Assembly: GCA_009782825.1 (NCBI GenBank)
Contig: WRII01000014.1
Span: 1 to 50,727 of the forward strand
Source: Peptococcaceae bacterium
GTDB lineage: Bacteria > Bacillota > Desulfitobacteriia > Desulfitobacteriales > Syntrophobotulaceae
Length of the DNA stretch: 50,727 bases
Reading direction: 5' to 3'
Made by a program: the position numbers and the translations under genes. Positions 33,028-40,582 of the stretch are shown piece after piece. The notes under the pieces are model-generated. The model was not told the DNA's origin. It did no database searches and saw only the letters and a list, made by a program, of their open reading frames with translations. Position 1 is the first letter of the stretch; each line of letters opens with the position of its first letter.

Positions 33028-33063
33028 AAGACGGCCTCAGGCAATTTTGCCTTTCGCCGTCTT
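33028..33063 (-). terminator. Nested hairpin, probable end of the V4R operon
   Basis: AAGACGGC (33028-33035) pairs with GCCGTCTT (33056-33063), and AGGCAA/TTGCCT pair inside. On the minus strand the stem ends in TTTT. It lies about 150 bases beyond the stop of the last gene of the operon. Confidence 0.5.
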
Positions 33064-33082
33064 CTGCTTCTTTGGGTACGGC

Positions 33083-33172
33083 ATCATCCCCGGTCATCCC
33101 CGGTCATCCCCAGGTCATCCCCGGATCATCTCCGGATCATCTCCGGATCATCTTCGGATCATCCCCGGATCC
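33083..33172. repeat. 10/11-bp tandem repeat (GGTCATCCCC / GGATCATCTCC)
   Basis: About eight head-to-tail copies of GGTCATCCCC drifting to GGATCATCTCC lie between the operon end and the terminator hairpin. They are not separated by spacers, so this is not a CRISPR array. Confidence 0.88.
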
Positions 33173-33209
33173 TGTTATGTCACTGGATACAGCCCCCATA
33201 CACAATTTC

Positions 33210-33815
33210 TCAGGCTCTGGTAACAACAATCTCCCCGTACTCATCGCCGCATTCGATCCCTTTAGTTTGTTGGCCCATAAACGTATTCAGGCCCGTGGCC
33301 CCTGTAGGATCATACTCACCACCATAGGCCAGATCCATAAAAGCTGCCGCTACGCCCGTCAACGTATAGGCGCTCATTTTTCCGGACCGGCCATATTCGA
33401 CGACGTCAGCCTCGTAGTAATCATGAGCCCGGATCACCATTTTTTCACCGGGAATCAGTTCATGAACGACAGCTTTAGCCCAACCCCATGCCGAAAAAAC
33501 CGCAAAGGCCCCGTGAAGGACATCTTCAGGAGCCTTCTCAATCATAGGCTCCACAACAGCTTTCCATTCCTCGGAGGTAATAATGCCGTACCCCGTATGG
33601 TACCCGCATTCATGGGCGGCATCCACCAGCAGCCATTCCGCTGTTTCCAGCATTTCCTCTGATACCGCCCGAGTTAGTCGTTCCGAAAACATTGTCCAGA
33701 TCATCGCCGGCAGCTGCTGGATAAAAACCCCATACCCATTAATAAGTCCTGTCTCGTCTCCTCTGACATCCAATTTAGAAAGTTCATTAATGATTTTTTC
33801 ACGATTAACAGCCAT
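33210..33815 (-). CDS. V4R-like domain protein, last gene of an unassigned operon
   Basis: Not a named family to my knowledge. The 201-residue soluble product has a C-terminal half like the V4R (4-vinyl reductase/hydrocarbon-binding) domain: a hydrophobic helix (LTGVAAAFMDLAYGG), then QQTKGIECGDEYGEIVVTRA, which follows the V4R end pattern of a Cys/Gly-Asp element before a final strand. It resembles the next gene upstream in outline, so the two may be paralogues acting together. The ATG at 33815 follows GGGAGGG. It is one base from its upstream neighbour, which implies tight co-expression. Confidence 0.6.
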   Translation of the reverse strand: MAVNREKIINELSKLDVRGDETGLINGYGVFIQQLPAMIWTMFSERLTRAVSEEMLETAEWLLVDAAHECGYHTGYGIITSEEWKAVVEPMIEKAPEDVLHGAFAVFSAWGWAKAVVHELIPGEKMVIRAHDYYEADVVEYGRSGKMSAYTLTGVAAAFMDLAYGGEYDPTGATGLNTFMGQQTKGIECGDEYGEIVVTRA

Positions 33816-33816
33816 T

Positions 33817-34362
33817 TCATTTCCCTCCCGCATCTGTAACATCCATAACCCTGATCACGGACTTGGCAGCGCCGCGGGCTATGCTCTGAAGCTCAAAAGC
33901 TGTAAACTCCCGCCGATTCCGGTCATAAGCAGCCGCAAAAAGAGCACACACATAGCCGCAGCCAATATGATTGACTGCTTTATCTGTCACGCCCCATTTT
34001 TTGACCCACCCTTCATCAATATGACTGTGTTCCAGCACAACCTCGCCCGAATAGGGCCCGGCGTATGTGACTGCCAGCTTGCCAAGACCCACCTCGGCAA
34101 AATACTGCTCTCCGACACGGAAACGCTTTTCCAGCCCCATAATGTTATTTTTCCGATAATAGTCCGTCAACACCAGATAAAAGGTGTCTTCCGCACAATG
34201 AGCCAAAAGTTTTTTTGCATCCAGCAGCTGGCAGTCATTGGCCAGTTGTGTTGTCAAAGACGCAAAATGATGGCAATGTAAAACTGAGGTCAATCCATTG
34301 ATCTCATGGCGGCACCGTTCTCTGTCAAAAGTGTGCCGCATCTGCAACGTGTTGTCTGGCAT
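33817..34362 (-). CDS. V4R-like domain protein
   Basis: The 181-residue product has a Cys/His-rich N-terminal helix (VLHCHHFASLTTQLANDC), a central strand region, and a C-terminal V4R-like element (GCGYVCALFAAAYDR...EFTAFELQSIARGAAKSVIRV). Such domains bind small hydrophobic ligands or tetrapyrrole-type compounds in better-known proteins; the ligand here is unknown. The start at ATG 34362 has GGAAGGAA upstream, rather distant. It lies between a 63-residue small gene and the second V4R-like gene. Confidence 0.6.
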   Translation of the reverse strand: MPDNTLQMRHTFDRERCRHEINGLTSVLHCHHFASLTTQLANDCQLLDAKKLLAHCAEDTFYLVLTDYYRKNNIMGLEKRFRVGEQYFAEVGLGKLAVTYAGPYSGEVVLEHSHIDEGWVKKWGVTDKAVNHIGCGYVCALFAAAYDRNRREFTAFELQSIARGAAKSVIRVMDVTDAGGK

Positions 34363-34387
34363 AATAGTGAAAGTTCCTTCCGTAAAA

Positions 34388-34579
34388 TTATTTGATAGGA
34401 CATTCTTTTTGTGTAATTTCCTTATAAGCGGCGGCGAATTTCGCCATTGTTTCCGGCGAATCCGGGGCATCCTTGGCATTAGCGCTGGGGATGTTGGTAA
34501 GCATGGCCAGGCGCATTTGTCCGCGGAGCCCTTCTGCTTTTTTGATGTCTTCGTAAATACTCAACAGCTTTTGACCCAT
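34388..34579 (-). CDS. Small hypothetical protein (63 residues)
   Basis: I do not recognise the family. The product is hydrophilic and mostly helical, starts MGQKLLSIYEDIKKAEGLRG and ends with TQKECPIK. AAAGGAGAAAG precedes the ATG, and it sits snugly between operon members, which supports a real gene. Its single Cys is near the C-terminus. The role is unknown, presumably with the V4R-like proteins. Confidence 0.6.
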   Translation of the reverse strand: MGQKLLSIYEDIKKAEGLRGQMRLAMLTNIPSANAKDAPDSPETMAKFAAAYKEITQKECPIK

Positions 34580-34615
34580 GGCAGTCTTTCTCCTTTCCGG
34601 CTCTTTGCTTTGAGA

Positions 34616-34909
34616 TCACAAAACGGACAGTTCACCAAACCGCGCCTCAAAGTTTTCCCGGGCGGCGGCAGGTGTGGCCCGGGGGAAAATAATCCGGCAC
34701 GCCGGGTCGTTCTGAACCCCTTTGATGATTGTTCCGTCGGAACAGGTTACCTGAAACATAGGCCGGGGAAAACTCTCGTAATAGCGGAGACTTCCCCACG
34801 CCTCCATCCTGATAATATCTTCCCGTGTCCAGCCTGCATCAAAGATGTATTTAAAAACAAAATCTCCGTCAAAACAATTTTCCATTTTTTCACTGGAAAT
34901 GATTTTCAC
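34616..34909 (-). CDS. Small hypothetical protein (97 residues)
   Basis: Unassigned. It contains SFPRPMFQVTCSDGTIIKGV and ACRIIFPRATPAAARENFEA, with three Cys in all, and looks like a compact alpha/beta fold. It starts at GTG, which overlaps the stop of the cysteine desulfurase-like gene by four bases (GTGA), so the two are translationally coupled. That link suggests a direct partner of the enzyme, for example a sulfur acceptor or scaffold; this is inference only. Confidence 0.6.
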   Translation of the reverse strand: MKIISSEKMENCFDGDFVFKYIFDAGWTREDIIRMEAWGSLRYYESFPRPMFQVTCSDGTIIKGVQNDPACRIIFPRATPAAARENFEARFGELSVL

Positions 34910-36141
34910 TCCGCCAACCTCCTCACTGCGTCAATCGCATGGTCAATATCTTCTGAAGGGCTGGCAAAGGAGGGGCTGAAGCGTAGTGTCCCGTCAGGCA
35001 GGCTGCCGAGACATGTGTGAATAAGCGGTGCGCAATGCAGCCCTGTACGACAGTGAATCCCAAAGCTTTCCCTGAGGGCAAACCCAGCCTGATCGGTATC
35101 CATGCCCATGACCTGAAAGGATATTGTTGGCAGCCTCTCCGTTTCATTTGGCGCTGCTTCGGCCCGGTTCCACGCGGTTCGGTTCCATGCGGTTTGGTTC
35201 CATGTGGCCCGATCCCATGCGGTTTGTCTCTCTGCGTCTGACTGCAAGGAGAGATCCCCATCGAAGATGTGCACATGCTCAATCTCCGCCAGCCCGCGAT
35301 ACAGCTTTTGAGTCATAACAGCCTCGGCCGCAGTAATGTCGGAGACATTTTTCATAATATACCGGATGGCCCGGTCAAGCCCCGCGAAAGCCGGGATATT
35401 GGGTGTCCCTGCTTCTAAGCGCAGCGGCATTTCATCCGGGTGTCCCCTTAAATCGCTTTTGACGCCTGTCCCACCGACCAAAACAGGGGCCAGACTTACA
35501 CTTGGTGCCACATGGAGCCCGCCCGTACCTAACGGACCCCGCAATCCCTTATGTCCGGAGAAAACCGTTAAATCCGCCTGCAATTCATGGGGATGGACAG
35601 GAATTCGCCCAACTGTCTGACTGGCATCCAGCAAGGTTACCGCGCCGGCGGACTTGGCCTTTTTAAACCATGGGCCTACAGGATTGATCCTGCCGGTAAC
35701 ATTGCTGGCATGGTTCAAGACAACCAAGCGCGGCTTTTCTTTCAGGAGATCATCATAAATGCTGGCGTCAAGCTTCATGTCCGCGGCCAAAGGGACATAG
35801 GCTATACGGATTCCCAGCCTATCCTCCAGACGTGCCAGCGGACGCAGCACAGAGTTATGCTCTGTCACCGAAGTTATGACCAGATCATCTTTCCGGAGAT
35901 CCAACCCCAGGATAGCCACATTCAATCCATGGGTCGCGCCGGGCAAAAGCACAACCTGTTCGGGACTTACCGCCAGCAAACCGGCGAGACTGTGCCGGCA
36001 GCGGTACAAGCTATCCGCAGAACCGGATACGTCCCGGCCGGATAAAAGCGGCGGCGCCCGCATACACGCGGTCACAGCTTCCTCAACACCGGGGGCAAGG
36101 GGAAAAGCGCTGCCGGCGTTGTTGAGATAGATCTGTCTCAC
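34906..36141 (-). CDS. Cysteine desulfurase-like PLP enzyme (aminotransferase class V)
   Basis: A fold-type I PLP enzyme of the NifS/SufS group, which removes sulfur from cysteine. It shows IYLNNAGSAFPLAPGV at the start, the cofactor Asp in LLDASQTVG (D172), the PLP lysine K198 in FSGHKGLRGPLGTGG, and the persulfide cysteine C370 in RTGLHCAP. Residues ~306-327 carry an in-frame tandem repeat of TAWNR-like units not expected in the family. It starts at GTG and heads a five-gene operon with two small proteins and two V4R-like proteins instead of the usual SufU or IscU partners. Confidence 0.85.
   Translation of the reverse strand: MRQIYLNNAGSAFPLAPGVEEAVTACMRAPPLLSGRDVSGSADSLYRCRHSLAGLLAVSPEQVVLLPGATHGLNVAILGLDLRKDDLVITSVTEHNSVLRPLARLEDRLGIRIAYVPLAADMKLDASIYDDLLKEKPRLVVLNHASNVTGRINPVGPWFKKAKSAGAVTLLDASQTVGRIPVHPHELQADLTVFSGHKGLRGPLGTGGLHVAPSVSLAPVLVGGTGVKSDLRGHPDEMPLRLEAGTPNIPAFAGLDRAIRYIMKNVSDITAAEAVMTQKLYRGLAEIEHVHIFDGDLSLQSDAERQTAWDRATWNQTAWNRTAWNRAEAAPNETERLPTISFQVMGMDTDQAGFALRESFGIHCRTGLHCAPLIHTCLGSLPDGTLRFSPSFASPSEDIDHAIDAVRRLAE
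35160..35226. repeat. 15-bp in-frame repeat in the cysteine desulfurase-like gene
   Basis: Units like GGTTCCATGCGGTTT recur four to five times; on the coding strand they give Thr-Ala-Trp-Asn-Arg. They lie in a loop between the large domain and the C-terminal small domain. Confidence 0.85.
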
Positions 36142-36265
36142 AGCCTTGCACCCTTTCTCATGCCCTTGTATAATTTTGCAGCATGATCAGACATTATTAT
36201 GTGGTGTTCCGGGCCTGATTATGCATCCGCCTGCTGGCATTTCGATACAATGGGAAACATCGGGT

Positions 36266-37939
36266 TCAAAACCCCCGCATCGACTCATACATATCCCGAG
36301 CCAACGTACTCGCCATATCACTGCCCCCCAGCATACGAGCCAGTTCAATCACCCTCATCTCTTCGTCCAGTTCCTGGACCCGGGTAATCGTTCGGTCCTC
36401 CCTTTGCTCCTTCAGAATGCCAAAATGGCTCGTCCCCAACGCCGCCACTTGAGCAGAATGGGTAATCACAAACACCTGCTTATTCTGGGCAATCCCCGCC
36501 AGCTTGTGCGCCACCTTGGCAATTGTCGTACCCCCCACACCGCTGTCCACCTCATCAAAAATAAACGTATCCACACTTTCCAGCGCAGACAACAAGCTCT
36601 TAAACGCCAGCATGAGCCGTGACATTTCCCCGCCGGACGCGACTTTCGCCAGGGCCTTTGGCGGCTCGCCGGGGTTGGCCGAAAAAAGAAATTCCACACT
36701 TTCCGCCCCCTGCAGCGAGGGTTCCTTATGCTCTGTCAAGATCACCTCAACCCGCGCCCCTTTAATATCCAAATCCCTCAGCTGATTCCCCAACTCCGCC
36801 GCCAGCGTCTCTCCATAGCGGCTCCGGGACGCGCTTAACCCCGCTGCCACCCTTGTGTACTCATCCAAAGCCCGTTGTTTCTCCAGATGAACCGTCTCGT
36901 TCTTCTGTTTCCGTGACGCGATCCCTTCCAATTCCGCCAGAATAGTTTGATGATAATCAATAGCCTGCGCCAAATCCGGGGCATATTTTTTCAGTTTCCC
37001 CAGCTCCACCAGCCTCTCCTCAATCCCCGCCAAACGCTCCGGCTGAAAATCCAAGCTGTCCCGATAAGAACGCAGGCGGTTGACAAGGTCTTCCGCCGCG
37101 TAGTAGACCGACTCCGCTTCCTTCGCCATCTCCTGAGCGCTGGGATCCAGGCCCGCCAAATCAGCCAAATCACGGTGCACGCGGCCCAGCAAATCGTAGG
37201 CCGAAGCACAAGGATCCTCGCCCTCATAAAGGCCGACATAACCCCGTTCCGCCAAGCTCATGATTTTTTCAGAATTCATGAGCACCTTCCGCTCCTCTTC
37301 CAAAACCTCATCTTCCCCCAGACTGGGGGCAATCCGTTCAATTTCGTCAACTTGGAATCTCAGCATATCTTCTCGCTGCAACAGCTCCCGCTCCGAACGC
37401 AAAAACTCCCTCTCCTGAGCCGCCACAGTCACATAATCCACAGCCGCTGCCCTGACCTGTTCCCTCATCTCCATATGCTCATCCCCAGCAAACCGGTCCA
37501 GAAGCACCCCATGATACTCAGATTTAAGCAGAGACTGGTGATCCATTTGGCCATGGATGTCCACCAGACCGACACAGAACGTGCGATAGAGAGACAGCGG
37601 CACGGTTTTGCCCTGAACCCGGCAGACATTGCGTCCTGAGGAAACGCTGATTTCCCGGGCCAAAAACAACTGATCCTCTTCCGGCGGATACCCTTCCTGG
37701 TGCAAGAGCTCCACCAAAGGCTCAGGTAAATTGCAGAAAACCCCTTCCACACCGGCCTTCTGACTCCCATGCCGGATATGTTCTGACGCGGCCCTTCCCC
37801 CCAACAAGAGATCCAGCGCATCCACCAGCATGGACTTGCCCGCCCCCGTTTCTCCCGTAAAAACAATCAGCCCTTTTTCAAAAGTCAGGTGGATTTTATC
37901 CATCAAGCCAAAGTTCTCAATGCTCAATCCAACTAGCAT
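36266..37939 (-). CDS. recN: DNA repair protein RecN
   Basis: RecN is an SMC-like ATPase that gathers at double-strand breaks. It has Walker A FTGETGAGKSMLVDAL near the N-terminus, a long coiled coil in the middle, and the C-terminal signature VASGGEMSRLMLAFKSLL with Walker B TFIFDEVDSGVGG. The ATG at 37939 (MLVGLSIENFG) has GGGGAG six bases upstream and fits the family start; another ATG two codons earlier touches that site. It follows argR, the standard order in Bacillota. spoIVB and spo0A, which often come next in spore formers, do not follow. Confidence 0.95.
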   Translation of the reverse strand: MLVGLSIENFGLMDKIHLTFEKGLIVFTGETGAGKSMLVDALDLLLGGRAASEHIRHGSQKAGVEGVFCNLPEPLVELLHQEGYPPEEDQLFLAREISVSSGRNVCRVQGKTVPLSLYRTFCVGLVDIHGQMDHQSLLKSEYHGVLLDRFAGDEHMEMREQVRAAAVDYVTVAAQEREFLRSERELLQREDMLRFQVDEIERIAPSLGEDEVLEEERKVLMNSEKIMSLAERGYVGLYEGEDPCASAYDLLGRVHRDLADLAGLDPSAQEMAKEAESVYYAAEDLVNRLRSYRDSLDFQPERLAGIEERLVELGKLKKYAPDLAQAIDYHQTILAELEGIASRKQKNETVHLEKQRALDEYTRVAAGLSASRSRYGETLAAELGNQLRDLDIKGARVEVILTEHKEPSLQGAESVEFLFSANPGEPPKALAKVASGGEMSRLMLAFKSLLSALESVDTFIFDEVDSGVGGTTIAKVAHKLAGIAQNKQVFVITHSAQVAALGTSHFGILKEQREDRTITRVQELDEEMRVIELARMLGGSDMASTLARDMYESMRGF

Positions 37940-37977
37940 CGCCATCTCCCCGTTCTCAGCATTTCATGTTCAGTCGT

Positions 37978-38430
37978 TCATTCCATAAAGCTCTGCAATC
38001 GTTTCCTCACGGTCTCCGCCTCAACACTCTGCCGCGCAATCACAAGCACTGTGTCATCTCCGGCCACCGTTCCCAAACAATCCTCCCAGCCTGCGCTATC
38101 CAAAAGGACAGCTATCGCTTGAGCATTACCAGGCAGCGTCTTAATGACAACAATATTCTCGCCGCAAGCCACAGATGTTACTGTATCGCGGAACACCTTT
38201 CCCATCCGCTCCTGACCTCCCATCGTCTGAGCCTCATTCGCCATGGCGTAATGATACTCTTCCCCCGGGCCTGGCACTTTGACCAGCCCCATCTCCTTGA
38301 TGTCACGGGAAATGGTCGCTTGGGTAGCCGGAAACCCCTGATCATTCAAGTGAATGACCAGCTCTTCTTGGGTTCGCACCGTGTTCCCTGCAATTAATTC
38401 TTGAATCTTTCTCTGACGCCGGGACTTCAT
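37978..38430 (-). CDS. argR: Arginine repressor ArgR
   Basis: An arginine-sensing repressor/activator of arginine synthesis and breakdown. The 150-residue protein has the winged-helix N-terminus (RQRKIQELIAGNTVRTQEEL; ATQATISRDIKEMGLVKVP) and the C-terminal arginine-binding, hexamer-forming domain (LPGNAQAIAVLLDSAGWEDC...GTVAGDDTVLVIAR). AAGGGGAG precedes the ATG. It lies between nadK and recN. Confidence 0.96.
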   Translation of the reverse strand: MKSRRQRKIQELIAGNTVRTQEELVIHLNDQGFPATQATISRDIKEMGLVKVPGPGEEYHYAMANEAQTMGGQERMGKVFRDTVTSVACGENIVVIKTLPGNAQAIAVLLDSAGWEDCLGTVAGDDTVLVIARQSVEAETVRKRLQSFME

Positions 38431-38476
38431 TATAATAGTCTCCCCTTCACTTTATGTATTCTTGAATCATTCACTC

Positions 38477-38488
38477 GTGCAGCACTAG
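38477..38488. repeat. Dispersed palindrome copy (GTGCAGCACTAG)
   Basis: Three-quarters of the palindrome CTAGTGCAGCACTAG, lying between argR and nadK. Confidence 0.5.
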
Positions 38489-39345
38489 CTGCGTTCCCCC
38501 AGCTTTTCCCGAACCATCTTGGGAAAATTACTGCCTGCAAACCGAATAAACCGGGCTTTAAGATCGGAGGCCTTGATGCGCACGGTTTGTCCCGGCTGAA
38601 GAATCAAGCTGTTCTGCCCGTCAAAAGCCACCCGGCAGGGATGGGCACAGGCCAGCGTCACATCCAGCACATCCTTATGGGACACCACCATAGGCCGCGA
38701 TGACAGGGCATGAGCTGCCAGATGAGTAATGAGAATGGCTTCCACACCCGGACTCACCACCGGTCCCCCCGCAGACAAAGAATAGGCCGTTGATCCCGTG
38801 GGGGTCGCGATAATCACTCCGTCACAAGGCGGGCTGGCAATCGTTTCCCCCGTCAACTTAACGTCAAGGGCAATCATGGCATCCGTACTCTTGCGGGCAA
38901 ACACCACATCATTGAGAACCGTAAAACCCCGGAAAGGAACCCGGGAGACAGTCCGATCCGGCTCTCCGTTGAGGAGACACGCTGTCAGCATCAGTCTCTC
39001 CTCAACAGTAAAATCACTTTGCAGGATCCTCTCCAAGGCCGAAAAAATATCTGTCTGTTCTACTTCACACAAGAACCCCAGACGTCCATAGTTCACCCCC
39101 AGAACCGGAATTTCCTGGCGCGCCGCCTCGCGCGCCACCTCCAGAACGGTTCCATCCCCCCCCAAAGACAGCACAAAACTGATATCTTGCTCCTCCTCTG
39201 CAGCAGTTCCCCCTCCTGCATAGTATTCCGTCTCCCAGACAACTGTCTGCCACCCCCGTGCCTTCAGCCAGGCACGAATCTGATGAACAAGGGAACCTGA
39301 ATTGATTTTCATTCTGTTGACGCACAACGCCGCAATAGGGGTCAT
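38485..39345 (-). CDS. nadK: NAD kinase
   Basis: This enzyme phosphorylates NAD to NADP using ATP or polyphosphate. The GGDGT motif is present (LSLGGDGTVLEVAR), as are NYGRLGFL, the NDVVF element and the TPTGSTAYSLSAGGPVV loop. The ATG at 39345 has AAGGAG five bases upstream; a GTG two codons earlier overlaps that site. Length (286 residues) is normal. It stands before argR, with tlyA displaced upstream by an inserted lipoprotein gene. Confidence 0.95.
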   Translation of the reverse strand: MTPIAALCVNRMKINSGSLVHQIRAWLKARGWQTVVWETEYYAGGGTAAEEEQDISFVLSLGGDGTVLEVAREAARQEIPVLGVNYGRLGFLCEVEQTDIFSALERILQSDFTVEERLMLTACLLNGEPDRTVSRVPFRGFTVLNDVVFARKSTDAMIALDVKLTGETIASPPCDGVIIATPTGSTAYSLSAGGPVVSPGVEAILITHLAAHALSSRPMVVSHKDVLDVTLACAHPCRVAFDGQNSLILQPGQTVRIKASDLKARFIRFAGSNFPKMVREKLGERS

Positions 39346-39381
39346 AAGCACTCCTTGAATAAAGTATCCTAGTCACATGCT

Positions 39382-39483
39382 TTTAGTAACTTACAGACGC
39401 AAAGCGTCAATAAAAAACAAGAAAATCCAATACTGACCACTAACCACTGATCACTGACCACTTGCGGGCAAAGCCCGCATTAG
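39382..39483 (+). repeat. 102-bp dispersed repeat, copy C
   Basis: Matches copy A (19305-19406, reverse strand) at 101 of 102 positions. It ends in the stop codon of the lipoprotein gene and fills the space between that gene and nadK. Confidence 0.92.
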
Positions 39484-40385
39484 TCAGTATTAAGCGGGGA
39501 GAACATCTGATCGAGGAAAAAAATTCCATCCCCTTCTATCCATATATGATTGCCGTTTACGGTATGCAGATCAATATACACCTTCGCGTCTCTTTCATTG
39601 AGGTTGGCCACATTTATATCCGCTCCGGGCGCGTCCGGCTCGATCACTATATAGATGTATAAATCGTATATCACCTTCTCACCGAAAGAACCCGCGAGCA
39701 CATGAGACGTTGAACCTGTATATTCCACCTTGATTGCCTCAAACAACATGTAGCTGCCTGCTGCCGGCTGCACGGTCCCGCCGTTTTTGTCTTTTATGGG
39801 AGATCGCCAGTCTTTTGCAACTCTCTGAACGTAAGCATTTTTGTCCTTTTGCCCATCGGGGGCAATATAGTTTCCGTCCTCGTCGAACTCCGGTTTTCTG
39901 TAGTTACCATCGTTGTCAGTGTAGGAATAATAACTCTGGTACGACCCTGATAATTCTCCGGAAATTCCAAGCCCCATCCCACTGAAATCTCCCCCCAGCT
40001 TTTCGCTTAATATCCGGTCAGCGGCTTCGTCAGTGTCGATGCTTATCGTGGAATCCATCCAAAGCCAGTAGTCCCCGTCTATAGAGGGATTGTTCTCAAA
40101 GGCTTCATCGTGTTCCATTTTGATTTTGAAAGACATGTCAAAATACATACCCTGATACAAATCCTGATACATACCCTGTACGCTGTCAAAATCGGTGTAC
40201 TTAACATTCTGCGAAAAATCAGCGCGGAGTCCCCACCAGTGAGAGACAAACCAATCATCGGCGTTGATTTCCTCAACATCTTCGCCAGTGTTTGTTGGGA
40301 CGTTGTCTCCAGTGTTCCCACTGCAAGCCGTTAACAGGGAAAGGGCAAGCAAGAACGCCATTACAAGCACTAAGGTCCTTTTCAT
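39480..40385 (-). CDS. Hypothetical lipoprotein
   Basis: Unrecognised secreted lipoprotein of 301 residues. The signal is clear: MKR start, hydrophobic stretch, lipobox LTAC with C21. The mature part is acidic and rich in Asp, Tyr, Gly and Asn, with segments like YSYTDNDGNYRKPEFDEDGN, suggesting a beta-rich extracellular domain. Its stop codon is provided by repeat copy C, so the original 3' end may have been altered. It separates tlyA from nadK, which are neighbours in most relatives, so it looks like an insertion. The ribosome site is duplicated. Confidence 0.75.
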   Translation of the reverse strand: MKRTLVLVMAFLLALSLLTACSGNTGDNVPTNTGEDVEEINADDWFVSHWWGLRADFSQNVKYTDFDSVQGMYQDLYQGMYFDMSFKIKMEHDEAFENNPSIDGDYWLWMDSTISIDTDEAADRILSEKLGGDFSGMGLGISGELSGSYQSYYSYTDNDGNYRKPEFDEDGNYIAPDGQKDKNAYVQRVAKDWRSPIKDKNGGTVQPAAGSYMLFEAIKVEYTGSTSHVLAGSFGEKVIYDLYIYIVIEPDAPGADINVANLNERDAKVYIDLHTVNGNHIWIEGDGIFFLDQMFSPLNTD

Positions 40386-40412
40386 TTTCTCTTCCTCCTT
40401 TTCTCTTCCTCC
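40385..40412. repeat. 14-bp duplication of the lipoprotein ribosome-binding region
   Basis: On the coding strand GGAGGAAGAGAAAA occurs twice in a row directly upstream of the lipoprotein start, giving two Shine-Dalgarno sites. Confidence 0.9.
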
Positions 40413-40582
40413 TTATCATCATATGGCCGCTGCGAGGGAGTCTCGGCATCATGGGCTATGCTGTCATTGCCATAAGCCGTTCCTCCTTAATAATTAATTT
40501 AATTATAGTATTCTACTACGTGAAAAGCAATGGCAAATGAAATGAAATGCGGCAAATGAACTGAAAAAGCCTTTCTCCCTCG

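Larger units (their letters stand above)
32608..33209. other. 602-bp gene-free region with regulatory-looking structure
   Basis: There is no convincing coding sequence. In order it holds a tandem Fur-like box (32727-32758), a TATACT at 32779, a very long hairpin with a T-run on the plus strand (32909-32988), a nested hairpin that may end the minus-strand operon (33028-33063), and a 10/11-bp tandem repeat (33083-33172). Confidence 0.7.

Noticed and set aside
33083..33172. CRISPR array
   Set aside because: The repeat units are 10-11 bp with no spacers, and no cas genes are present.
33072..33662. Plus-strand frame beginning in the GGTCATCCCC array
   Set aside because: It starts with repeat-derived residues and then runs antisense to the V4R-like gene; no ribosome site.
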